Notes: generated from the letters alone by a model not told the origin. Counted from the first letter of the stretch, positions 1 to 5,541 are shown. The stretch is DNA of 5,541 bases from Schlegelella_A sp038225015 (GCA_038225015.1 JBBRFB010000180.1:1-5541); one strand, 5' to 3'. Translations and numbers: made by a program.

Positions 1-723
1 GCTCGCGAGGTGGACGTGCTCGGCAACCTGAAATACGACATCGCACCCGACCAGGCGCTGCAGGCCCGCGGCCGCTTCTGGCGTGCCAGCGTCGGCCGGC
101 CGGTCGTGCTCGCAGCCATTACCCGCGACGGCGAGGAAGCGCTGCTTCTCGATGCCTGGTGCCGGCTGCCGGCCGGGCGGCCGCTGCTCGTGGTCGTGCC
201 GCGGCATCCGCAGCGCTTCGACGCGGTGGCCGGGTTGATTCGCGACGCCGGCCTCTCGCTGGCCCGACGCAGCGCGTGGAACGACGGGCCACCGCACGAC
301 GCCTGGACTGTCGACGCCTGGCTCGGTGATTCGATGCTCGAGATGCCGCTCTACTACGGCCTCGCCGACGTCGCCCTGCTCGGCGGCAGCTTCGCGCCGC
401 TCGGCGGCCAGAACCTGATCGAGGCGGCGGCGTGCGGCTGCCCGCTCGTCATGGGGCCGCACACCTTCAACTTCACCGACGCGGCCGCGCAGGCGGTGGC
501 CGTCGGCGCGGCGATCCGGGTCGTCGACATGGCCGCAGGCATCGCCGCGGCGCTCGACCTGGCCGCGCCCGAAGCCGCCGGCCGGCGGGCCGAGCGCTCC
601 AGCCGCGCGTTGGCCTTCGCCGGCGCCCATCGCGGGGCGGCCGGGCGGACGGCGGCGCGCATCGTGGCGCTGCTCGACGGGCCAGCGGCGACGCGCGCAG
701 CGCGCGGCCCGAAGCCGTCGTAG
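1..723 (+). CDS. waaA: 3-deoxy-D-manno-octulosonic acid (Kdo) transferase, C-terminal part
   Basis: This enzyme moves Kdo from CMP-Kdo onto the lipid A precursor at the cytoplasmic face of the inner membrane, the first step of LPS inner-core assembly. The reading frame is open from base 1, so the gene begins outside the window and the GTG at 10 is an internal codon. The visible 240 residues form the C-terminal, nucleotide-sugar-binding half of this GT-B enzyme; full-length members have roughly 420 residues. Frame codons 119-160 hold the family signature: a GGSF segment, then GGQN, then IEAAACG and GPHTFNF, which together bind the CMP-Kdo donor. An earlier segment reading GNLKYD matches the GNLKFD turn usual in the family. 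Codon use is very GC-rich (about 75% in the line at 361-420), as in tolC. The gene is convergent with the regulator at 837-2159. Identification is firm; only completeness is missing. Confidence 0.95.
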   Translation, partial: AREVDVLGNLKYDIAPDQALQARGRFWRASVGRPVVLAAITRDGEEALLLDAWCRLPAGRPLLVVVPRHPQRFDAVAGLIRDAGLSLARRSAWNDGPPHDAWTVDAWLGDSMLEMPLYYGLADVALLGGSFAPLGGQNLIEAAACGCPLVMGPHTFNFTDAAAQAVAVGAAIRVVDMAAGIAAALDLAAPEAAGRRAERSSRALAFAGAHRGAAGRTAARIVALLDGPAATRAARGPKPS

Positions 724-836
724 AGCCTCGTTCGCGGCGATATCGATCGTCGTCAGGCCGGCCCGCCACGCTCTTGCACAAATCTCGACTGCCTCATCGC
801 TCCTCGTTGCCCATCCGGGCGAGCCGAGAAGCCCCC
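724..836. other. Short convergent intergenic gap
   Basis: This gap separates the waaA stop codon from the stop codon of the minus-strand regulator. I see no convincing terminator hairpin with a T-tract on either strand, no RNA gene and no credible small ORF. GC falls from waaA levels here, so it may be the left edge of the accessory block. No target-site duplication or inverted repeat marking such an edge was found by eye. Confidence 0.5.
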
Positions 837-2159
837 CTACCGCCATGTTCGACAGGCGGTGTCGCAAGCGCCGCCTGCAACCGAACCCTGGATGTCACTC
901 GCTTCAGCGGCAAACAATGTCAGTTCAGTGCGAGTGCATACGCCAAGCTTCGCGTAGATCGACTTGACCTGATTCGCCACCGTGTTGTAAGTGCATTTCC
1001 TTCGGCTGGCTATGTTGGCATTGGTCGCCCCTTGCAGGAGCAGCAGTGCCACGTCTTTCTCAGCGGCGGTCAACGCTGAAAAAGCGGGCGCACTTGAAGA
1101 CCCATAGCGGGCGAAGAGCATGGTCGCGTCGTCCAGATCCAGCCGGTCGAGGCTGGCTCGCACGCCGCTCGGGGCGAAGAAGGCTGCAACCTGGGCACTC
1201 GATCGCAGGCCGAGTTTTTCTCTCACAGAGAAGAGCGCATTGCTCACCGCCGAAGTCGACACGCCAAGGACATAGGCGATCCGCTTCGTCGAGTTCCCCT
1301 TGCCGAATTCTTCAGCCACGGTCACCTGAAGGTTGCTCAGGCCTCTGGGATCGCGAACCTGCGGCGCATTCTTCACAGCCACCACCATGTGGCTGCCATC
1401 CGCGTCGAAGTGGTCGACAAGCGACCACCGACCCGCAACCAAGGCATGCCACAACGACAGGGCACGCGCAGGGTCGATGTGACGCAGCGGGCCGCGGGCC
1501 TGCTGGATTCTTAACACCGCTCGACGCAATCGGTCTTGCGCCGACGCGGCCGTCGCCCGCCCGCGCGCGTCCAGGACCTCCCCATCGGCGTTGAAGATCG
1601 CTTCTGCGGCTTCCCCATGATGAAGATCGAGATTTTCGATCCGCTGGCGCAAGCGCAAGCCCGCGCCGATGTGGGCCGCAAGGCGGTTCAGATGCCTGCG
1701 TTCAGGAGCGGTGGCTCGGCGTGGTCGCGACAATGCAGACGCGATCCACAGGACTTGGCCGCTGCATGAATCGCATGCCAGTCCCAGCGCATCCGAAGCC
1801 AGTCCCGCGGTCGATTCACGAAACCTGGATTCAAAGGAAGCGTCGCGTCCAGCCATGACCTCTGACAGCGACTTCGCTGCAGGTCCGCGAAGCAGCAGCG
1901 CCTCGGTGCCCATCGGAGGCGCTGCTGAAACGGCCTCGGGGATCGAATCGCAGACCTCGCGTCGCCCTCGCGCGGTGAAGTGCGCGAGCTCGAAGCCACC
2001 ACCGGCGGTTCTCTGAAAGGTCATGGCGGCGAGGCCGATGCGTGGGCTCAACACTGGCTCGACTGCGTCCAGCAACCGTTCCCTCCAGGAGTCTTCCGAT
2101 TCGTCGAGCGCGTAGACCGCCTCGACGACCGCGACCGCGTCTCGCGATGCCGCGGTCAC
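837..2159 (-). CDS. LuxR-family transcriptional regulator with two tandem HTH domains
   Basis: Predicted cytoplasmic DNA-binding regulator of 440 residues. Residues 1-175 look like a sensor-type region of a kind often found before LuxR HTH domains; the segment around 155-175 (RLAAHIGAGLRLRQRI) ends it. Residues 180-270 form a linker with the wording LVAGRWSLVDHFDADG at 240-255. Two LuxR/GerE HTH domains follow, at about 274-330 and 363-419. They align without gaps at an offset of 89 residues: G288/G377, IA294-295/IA383-384, V305/V394, N307/N396 and KLG315-317/KLG404-406. The second is the more canonical (LTAAEKDV start, TVANQVKSIYAKLGV recognition region). The first has Gln278 where the family usually has Glu. 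The start is GTG, chosen because AGGAG lies 7 bases upstream on the minus strand. There is no receiver domain or Walker motif, so this is neither a NarL-type response regulator nor a MalT/LAL protein. The ligand is unknown. It is divergent from the lipoprotein gene, a plausible target. Parts of the gene have GC near 52%. Confidence 0.88.
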   Translation of the reverse strand: MTAASRDAVAVVEAVYALDESEDSWRERLLDAVEPVLSPRIGLAAMTFQRTAGGGFELAHFTARGRREVCDSIPEAVSAAPPMGTEALLLRGPAAKSLSEVMAGRDASFESRFRESTAGLASDALGLACDSCSGQVLWIASALSRPRRATAPERRHLNRLAAHIGAGLRLRQRIENLDLHHGEAAEAIFNADGEVLDARGRATAASAQDRLRRAVLRIQQARGPLRHIDPARALSLWHALVAGRWSLVDHFDADGSHMVVAVKNAPQVRDPRGLSNLQVTVAEEFGKGNSTKRIAYVLGVSTSAVSNALFSVREKLGLRSSAQVAAFFAPSGVRASLDRLDLDDATMLFARYGSSSAPAFSALTAAEKDVALLLLQGATNANIASRRKCTYNTVANQVKSIYAKLGVCTRTELTLFAAEASDIQGSVAGGACDTACRTWR

Positions 2160-2166
2160 GGCACAG

Positions 2167-2171
2167 CTCCT
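2167..2171 (-). promoter_or_regulatory. Ribosome binding site of the regulator
   Basis: The minus strand reads AGGAG here, followed by 7 bases and a GTG start at 2159. This is a near-ideal Shine-Dalgarno site and decides the GTG start, since the upstream sequence offers no in-frame start with a comparable site. Confidence 0.8.
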
Positions 2172-2304
2172 GCGAGTGACGGCAGCGGGATGACAAATTG
2201 GCTATGGCGCATGCCTTGGTGCCGCAGTACTCTGCCGTGAACATGATCAATTTACGTCGGTCCGGTGAAATCCCGGTACGGCGCCGAGCTGAACGAATGC
2301 GCAG

Positions 2305-2321
2305 ACGCAGAACGTTTGCGT
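2305..2321. promoter_or_regulatory. 17-bp dyad, possible operator
   Basis: The arms ACGCA and TGCGT flank a 7-base centre, GAACGTT, which itself contains the palindrome AACGTT. Size and symmetry suit a dimeric HTH regulator. It lies 121 bases before the lipoprotein start and 146 bases from the regulator start. Binding is not shown; five-base arms can occur by chance. Confidence 0.35.
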
Positions 2322-2349
2322 TGCCATGCTAGTCATTTCTGGCAATGCG
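2317..2349 (+). other. Leader hairpin upstream of the lipoprotein gene
   Basis: Bases 2317-2326 can pair with 2340-2349 to form a 10-bp stem (six Watson-Crick pairs TTGCCA/TGGCAA next to the loop, then GU, CG, GC and UG) around a 13-base loop. The left arm shares five bases with the 17-bp dyad, so the two structures exclude each other in RNA. Whether the region is transcribed is unknown because no promoter could be placed. Confidence 0.35.
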
Positions 2350-2426
2350 TCGTTACTTTCCCTGTCTGCGCGAGCTTGGGCTTTCCATGACGCTGGTCGG
2401 AGGGTCGCGTGCGTGCGAAAGGTATG

Positions 2427-2434
2427 AAGGAGGA
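2427..2434 (+). promoter_or_regulatory. Ribosome binding site of the lipoprotein gene
   Basis: AAGGAGGA matches the anti-Shine-Dalgarno sequence almost fully and ends 7 bases before the ATG at 2442. It decides that start over the in-frame GTG at 2409 and ATG at 2424, neither of which has a properly spaced site. Confidence 0.85.
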
Positions 2435-2441
2435 CCAAGCC

Positions 2442-3185
2442 ATGCGTTGCAATGTCAAGTTCATCCGTGTTGCCGGCATCACGCTGGCGGCCCTGCTGGC
2501 CGCTTGTGGGGGCGAAAGCGAGGCACCCACCCTGACGGTGATCGGGTCGATGTCGAGCGTGAAAACCGCTCGTGCCCAACCCTTGTACGAGCGCATCCTG
2601 GCGGCCCTCCTTCCCGCCGCACGCGCACAGGTGATGGCTGGCGGCGCGACGGCCCTGAAGATGCGCTTCTACACACTCCATGCGAGCCCGAACGCCGATT
2701 GCACGAGCCCGATCCTGATCGCCGATAACGGGGCCGCGGGTGTCGAGCTCAACCTGGCCGACAGCCCCGTGCTGTTCCGCAGCTCACCACCGGCGGGCAC
2801 CTACCGATGCCTGATCATCAAGGCATCCGACCTGATGAAGATCACACCGGACGACGATGCGCCCGCCCCGCCCTGCACCCATGGCGTCGAATTGACGAAA
2901 GACCTGTATCGCGCACCCGACACCGACTACAAAGACCTGGCGGGCACTCCGATCACGGCCCACGGCACCGATGCGGTGCCGGCGGGCGACACCGTCTATT
3001 TCTTCGCGTCCACCGACACTGCCTCCGTGACAAGCGCGAGTCCGAACCAGACGGTGCCGATGTCGGGTGCGCTCGTCGTGCCTGGTGCCACCACCTTCTA
3101 CCTGGATCCGTCGGGCAGCGTGACCTCTACCGGCGGCATTCCGGCGTACTGCTCGCTCGAAGGCGGACGAATGGGCTTTCGCTGA
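2442..3185 (+). CDS. Lipoprotein of unknown function
   Basis: A 247-residue predicted lipoprotein that I cannot assign to a named family. Residues 1-21 are a lipoprotein signal peptide: Lys6/Arg9 charge, a hydrophobic core, then the lipobox L19-A20-A21-C22. Cleavage would leave lipidated Cys22 followed by GGESE, with no Asp at +2, so outer membrane sorting is likely. Residues 46-67 form a second Ala/Leu-rich stretch ending in AARAQ, probably an amphipathic helix. From about residue 72 to the end the protein is rich in Thr, Ser, Pro and Gly with alternating hydrophobics (for example 107-127 and 183-221), which suggests a beta-sandwich. Cys87, Cys123, Cys145 and Cys237 could form two disulfides in the periplasm or at the surface. 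There is no catalytic motif. The longer reading frame from GTG 2409 would put 11 extra residues before the signal peptide and is less likely. It is divergent from the double-HTH regulator and convergent with tolC, 22 bases away. Confidence 0.85.
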   Translation: MRCNVKFIRVAGITLAALLAACGGESEAPTLTVIGSMSSVKTARAQPLYERILAALLPAARAQVMAGGATALKMRFYTLHASPNADCTSPILIADNGAAGVELNLADSPVLFRSSPPAGTYRCLIIKASDLMKITPDDDAPAPPCTHGVELTKDLYRAPDTDYKDLAGTPITAHGTDAVPAGDTVYFFASTDTASVTSASPNQTVPMSGALVVPGATTFYLDPSGSVTSTGGIPAYCSLEGGRMGFR

Positions 3186-3204
3186 CCGCGCGCCGGCTGC
3201 GCGG
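3186..3204. terminator. Hairpin between convergent gene ends
   Basis: CCGCGC and GCGCGG form a 6-bp GC-only stem with a 7-base loop, starting directly after the lipoprotein stop codon and ending just before the tolC stop on the other strand. Neither strand has a following T-tract, so it is not a classical intrinsic terminator. A competing 9-bp pairing (3192-3200 with 3222-3230) overlaps it. It may end or protect transcripts from both sides. Confidence 0.4.
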
Positions 3205-3207
3205 GAC

Positions 3208-4542
3208 CTAGGACGGCGCCAGCAGCCGGCTGATCGCCTCGAGATCGGTCGGCGCCAGCCGGCCTGCCGCCTGCTGCAGGCGCAGCGCGCCGAGGAGGAC
3301 GTCGTAGCGGGCCCGGGCCAGGTCACGCCGGGTCTGGTAGAGCTGGCTCTGGGCGTTCAGCACGTCGACGTTGACCCGCACGCCGACGCGGTAACCCAGC
3401 CGGGTCGCGTCGAGCGCGAGCTGGCTCGACGCCTCGGCGGCCTCCAGCGCCTTCACCTGCGCCGCGCCTGACTGCAGCGTGTAGTAGGCCTGCCGCGTGG
3501 CTTGCGTCACGGCGCGCCGGGCCGCCTCGAGGTCCTCGCGCGAGCGCTCCTCCAGCACCAGCGTCTCCTTGATCCGGTTCTGGATCGCGCCGCCGGTGTA
3601 GAGCGGCAGGTTGATCTGCACGCCGATGCTGGCGCCGGTGTTGGTGCCGGTGATGTTCTGCGCGACCGTGCCGCGGCTGCCGCCAACCGAGGCGACGGCG
3701 TCGATCGTCGGCAGCGCCTGCGCGCGCGCCTTCTCGGTCTCAAGCTGGGCGATGTCGAACGCCACCTGGGCCCGGCGCACCGCCGGGTGGCTCTCGGCGG
3801 CTCGGACGACGAGCTCGTCGACGCCGGCCGTTGCCACCGGCGGCAGGACGACGGGCGCCGCGAGCTGCCGTGGCGCCACGTTGTCGCGGCCGACGAGCTG
3901 GTCGAGGGCAATCCGCTTGATCACGAGGTCGTTGTCGGCGGCGATCTCCTGCGCCGTCGCCAGGTCGTAGCGGGCCTGTGCCTCGCGGGTGTCGGTGATG
4001 GTCGCCGTGCCGACCTCGAAGTTGCGCTTGGCCGAGGCCAGCTGCTCGGCGATCGCTGCCTTGTTGGCGCGCGTCGTCTGCAGCGTGTCTTCGGCGCCGA
4101 GGACGTCGAAGTAGGCCTGGCTGACGCGCAGGATCAGGTCCTGCTCGGCGCTGTCGAGATCGGCCGCCGACGCGTCGAGCGAGCGCTCGGCCTGGCGCAC
4201 CGTGACCACGCTGGAGCGGTTGAAGAGCGGCTGCCGGCCGCTGATCGACACGCCGGTCGTGTTGCTGCCGTAGCTCGGTCCGTAGGTCGGATGGGTCTCG
4301 ACCCGCGAGCCGCTGCCGCTGAGCGACGCGCTCGGGCGCAGCAGCGCCCGCGTCTGCTCGACCCGGTACGGCGCCGACTGGGCGAAAGCCCGGGCCGAGA
4401 GATAGGTCGCGTCGTAGCCGCGAGCCATCTGGTAGAGCTCGATCAGCGACTGGGCATGGGCGCCCTGCGACGCCAGGGCGCCCAGCGCCGCGACGGCCGC
4501 CACGAGCCGTGCGGCCGGTCTCAGGACTTGCTCGATATGCAT
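3208..4542 (-). CDS. tolC: TolC-family outer membrane efflux protein
   Basis: This protein forms the trimeric outer membrane and periplasmic channel that works with inner membrane pumps and periplasmic adaptors in multidrug efflux or type I secretion. It has 444 residues, normal for the family. Residues 1-30 are a Sec signal peptide with a likely cut at AHA30/Q31. The mature part shows the duplicated TolC fold: GRQPLFNRSSVV at 102-113 pairs with NLPLYTGGAIQNR at 311-323, and the helix-barrel segments FEVGTATITDTREAQARYD at 175-193 and YRVGVRVNVDVLNAQSQLY at 384-402 are clear internal repeats. I prefer the ATG at 4542 because a purine-rich AGGGGAG lies just upstream and the signal peptide starts there; the TTG at 4557 would add five residues and lacks a site. 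It lies downstream of the pcm-like gene on the same strand, but a 226-base gap with a strong hairpin suggests at least partly separate expression. No partner pump gene is in the window. Sampled GC is about 78% at 3841-3900. Confidence 0.95.
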   Translation of the reverse strand: MHIEQVLRPAARLVAAVAALGALASQGAHAQSLIELYQMARGYDATYLSARAFAQSAPYRVEQTRALLRPSASLSGSGSRVETHPTYGPSYGSNTTGVSISGRQPLFNRSSVVTVRQAERSLDASAADLDSAEQDLILRVSQAYFDVLGAEDTLQTTRANKAAIAEQLASAKRNFEVGTATITDTREAQARYDLATAQEIAADNDLVIKRIALDQLVGRDNVAPRQLAAPVVLPPVATAGVDELVVRAAESHPAVRRAQVAFDIAQLETEKARAQALPTIDAVASVGGSRGTVAQNITGTNTGASIGVQINLPLYTGGAIQNRIKETLVLEERSREDLEAARRAVTQATRQAYYTLQSGAAQVKALEAAEASSQLALDATRLGYRVGVRVNVDVLNAQSQLYQTRRDLARARYDVLLGALRLQQAAGRLAPTDLEAISRLLAPS

Positions 4543-4613
4543 GCTCTCCCCTGGCAAGGACTCGTTTTCATCGGGGCCATCGCCCGGACGCCGCGTGCGG
4601 TGGCGCCGGCGAG

Positions 4614-4619
4614 GTTATA
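4614..4619 (-). promoter_or_regulatory. Possible -10 element for tolC
   Basis: The minus strand reads TATAAC inside CTTATAAC, an AT-rich island in very GC-rich sequence 71 bases before the tolC ATG. No good -35 hexamer lies 16-18 bases upstream, so the assignment rests on the -10 alone. Confidence 0.35.
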
Positions 4620-4698
4620 AGCCGAGCCGTGGCGGCGCCGTTCGCGAGATGCGACGACCTGCGTGTTGCAGGCCTCGGAGCAGCTCCTGGCGGCGACA

Positions 4699-4746
4699 GG
4701 CCGCGGACGTTCCGGCCGTGCCGGACGGCCGGAACGGTCCGCGGTC
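4699..4746. terminator. Strong hairpin between pcm-like gene and tolC
   Basis: An outer stem CCGCGGAC (4701-4708) with GTCCGCGG (4737-4744) stacks on an inner stem TTCCGGCCG (4710-4718) with CGGCCGGAA (4726-4734). They join through G4709-C4735 with G4736 bulged, giving 18 pairs around a 7-base loop, plus two more possible pairs at the base. It begins 22 bases past the pcm-like stop codon. No T-tract follows on either strand, so it could be a terminator lacking the U-run, an mRNA 3' end stabiliser, or a copy of a dispersed palindrome. Confidence 0.6.
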
Positions 4747-4768
4747 GAGGGAAGCGCTGCGGCCATCG

Positions 4769-5422
4769 TCAGAACGTGAACCGGCTCGGCTCGCCGAAGC
4801 CGACAAGGCGCGGCGCGACAGTGTCGAACAGCTCGACCGCGGCGTGACCGCCGTTCGGCCCCTGGGTCATCAGCACGGCGCGCATGACCGGCAGCCGGCC
4901 GACGATGGCGGCGAGGCGGCCGCCGGGCTTGAGCTGCGCCAGCAGCGCCCGCGGCACCTCGGCCACGGACCCCGACAGCACGATGACGTCGAACGGCCCC
5001 TCGGCCGGCAGGGCGCGCGAGGCGTCGGCCTCGACGACAGTGGCGTTCGAGATCCAGGCGCGTTTCAAGTGGATCGCGGCCATTGCCGCCAGCTCCGGCA
5101 CGATCTCGACCGTCGTCACGTGCTGCGCCTTGTGCGCCAGCAGCGCCGCCATGTAGCCGGAGCCGGCACCGATCTCGAGCACCCGTTCGTGGCGCTGCAC
5201 CGCGAGCTCCTGAAGGATGCGCGCCTCGACCTTGGGCTCGAGCATCGACTGCCCGGCCGGCAGCGGCACGCGGGTGTCGACGAACGCCATCGAGCGGTAC
5301 GCCGGCGGCACGAAATTCTCGCGCTTGACGATGGCGAGGAGCTCCAGCACGGCCGGATCGAGCACTTCCCAGGTGCGGATCTGCTGCTCGATCATGTTGA
5401 AGCGGGCTTGCTCGATGTTCAT
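4769..5422 (-). CDS. pcm: Protein-L-isoaspartate O-methyltransferase family protein
   Basis: A 217-residue cytoplasmic class I SAM-dependent methyltransferase of the PCMT family, whose classical members methylate L-isoaspartyl residues to start repair of aged proteins. Residues 5-50 form the family's N-terminal helical part (NFVPPAY at 36-42). SAM motif I is VLEIGAGSGY at 81-90, the acidic ribose-binding Glu is in TTVEIVPEL at 103-111, motif II is PFDVIVLSGSVAEVP at 143-157, and motif III is LKPGGRL at 164-170. The classical GQTISQP loop reads GQSMLEP at 57-63, so the Ser of QTIS is Leu61; function as a true isoaspartate repair enzyme is therefore uncertain. I chose ATG 5422 because MNIEQARFNMIEQQIR is the usual N-terminus in related betaproteobacterial proteins as I recall them; GTG 5440 would add six residues. 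Neither start has a clear ribosome binding site. It may be read with the upstream fragment ending at 5459 and with tolC downstream. Confidence 0.88.
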   Translation of the reverse strand: MNIEQARFNMIEQQIRTWEVLDPAVLELLAIVKRENFVPPAYRSMAFVDTRVPLPAGQSMLEPKVEARILQELAVQRHERVLEIGAGSGYMAALLAHKAQHVTTVEIVPELAAMAAIHLKRAWISNATVVEADASRALPAEGPFDVIVLSGSVAEVPRALLAQLKPGGRLAAIVGRLPVMRAVLMTQGPNGGHAAVELFDTVAPRLVGFGEPSRFTF

Positions 5423-5458
5423 GGCGGAAGTCGGGTTCACGGGGTGACAGGTCGAAGC

Positions 5459-5541
5459 CTACTCGGCGGCGGCGGCGGGGCTGGGGACGGGGGCGGCCGG
5501 GTGCGCCGCCGAACGCGTCCACAGGCGGCGGGCCCAGCGGG
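5459..5541 (-). CDS. Possible C-terminal end of an upstream gene
   Basis: On the minus strand a frame is open from the window edge to a TAG at 5461-5459, giving 26 residues that begin RWARRLWTRS and end in an Ala/Pro-rich tail. Such a tail, and the 36-base gap before the pcm-like ATG on the same strand, fit the end of an operon neighbour. However, 26 open codons in sequence this GC-rich is weak evidence, and the product cannot be guessed. Confidence 0.3.
   Translation of the reverse strand, partial: RWARRLWTRSAAHPAAPVPSPAAAAE

Larger units (their letters stand above)
2160..2441. promoter_or_regulatory. Divergent intergenic control region
   Basis: These 282 bases lie between the start codons of the divergent regulator and lipoprotein genes, so they must hold the promoters of both. 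GC is about 55-60% in the sampled lines, lower than in the flanking genes. I could not assign convincing sigma-70 -35/-10 pairs on either strand. The region holds a 17-bp dyad (2305-2321) and an overlapping hairpin (2317-2349), listed separately. Divergent placement of a regulator and one other gene often means the regulator binds between them; here that is inference. Confidence 0.6.

Noticed and set aside
692..706. CGCGCG-CAG-CGCGCG hairpin near the end of waaA.
   Set aside because: It lies inside the coding sequence, is a simple CG alternation, and has no following T-tract, so a terminator call is not supported.
432..1079. A 215-codon plus-strand frame running from inside waaA past its end into the regulator.
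   Set aside because: The first half is an Arg-rich shadow of waaA and the rest is antisense to the regulator; no ribosome binding site or domain.
2195..2253. Inverted repeat AAATTG (2195-2200) and CAATTT (2248-2253) in the divergent region.
   Set aside because: Only six bases match with 47 bases between and no extension; this is expected by chance.
2214..2296. Resemblance to a riboswitch: GGTGCC with a small GCAG/CTGC hairpin, then TCCGGTGAAATCCCGG and ACGGCGCCGAGCTGAACG, recalling parts of cobalamin (and FMN) riboswitches.
   Set aside because: The conserved AGGGAA segment and the B12 box (GCCACTG/CGCAACTGT type) are absent, the RFN element's other conserved blocks are not in order, and the downstream gene has no cobalamin or flavin link. 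A cmscan against RF00174 and RF00050 would decide; I expect no hit.
3502..4620. Long open frame (372 codons) on the plus strand opposite tolC.
   Set aside because: It is a GC-driven antisense shadow: Arg/Ala/Gly/Asp-rich with no domain, opposite a clearly real TolC with signal peptide and internal repeats.
4521..5522. A 333-codon minus-strand frame overlapping the pcm-like gene and reaching into tolC.
   Set aside because: The translation is Arg/Ala/Gly-rich low-complexity sequence in a different frame from the methyltransferase, whose SAM motifs are intact.

Overview
The window looks like a chromosomal stretch from a high-GC Gram-negative bacterium, most likely a betaproteobacterium of the order Burkholderiales. 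This rests on the lipid A/Kdo gene waaA lying close to a pcm-like methyltransferase followed by a TolC-family outer membrane gene, on the protein wording of all three, and on sampled GC of about 75% in those genes. The genus cannot be named from sequence alone.

Layout from left to right: (1) 1-723, plus strand, the C-terminal 240 codons of waaA (Kdo transferase), cut by the window edge. (2) 724-836, a short convergent gap with nothing recognisable. (3) 837-2159, minus strand, a 440-residue LuxR-type regulator whose C-terminal half carries two LuxR/GerE helix-turn-helix domains in tandem. (4) 2160-2441, a divergent intergenic region with strong ribosome binding sites at both ends, a 17-bp dyad and an overlapping hairpin. 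(5) 2442-3185, plus strand, a lipoprotein of unknown function. (6) 3186-3230, hairpins between and overlapping two convergent gene ends. (7) 3208-4542, minus strand, a TolC-family outer membrane efflux protein. (8) 4543-4768, a gap holding a strong hairpin and a possible tolC promoter. (9) 4769-5422, minus strand, a protein-L-isoaspartate O-methyltransferase-like protein. (10) 5459-5541, minus strand, possibly the last codons of one more gene.

The outer genes are ordinary envelope and housekeeping genes. The unusual part is the regulator plus lipoprotein block (about 840-3185). It sits between convergent waaA and tolC and has visibly lower GC in places (about 52-63% in several sampled 60-base lines, against 75-78% in the flanks). 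It looks like a two-gene accessory module made of a double-HTH regulator and a divergently transcribed surface lipoprotein that it may control. That regulatory link is inferred from gene arrangement only. No CRISPR array, tRNA, rRNA, transposase or insertion sequence was seen.
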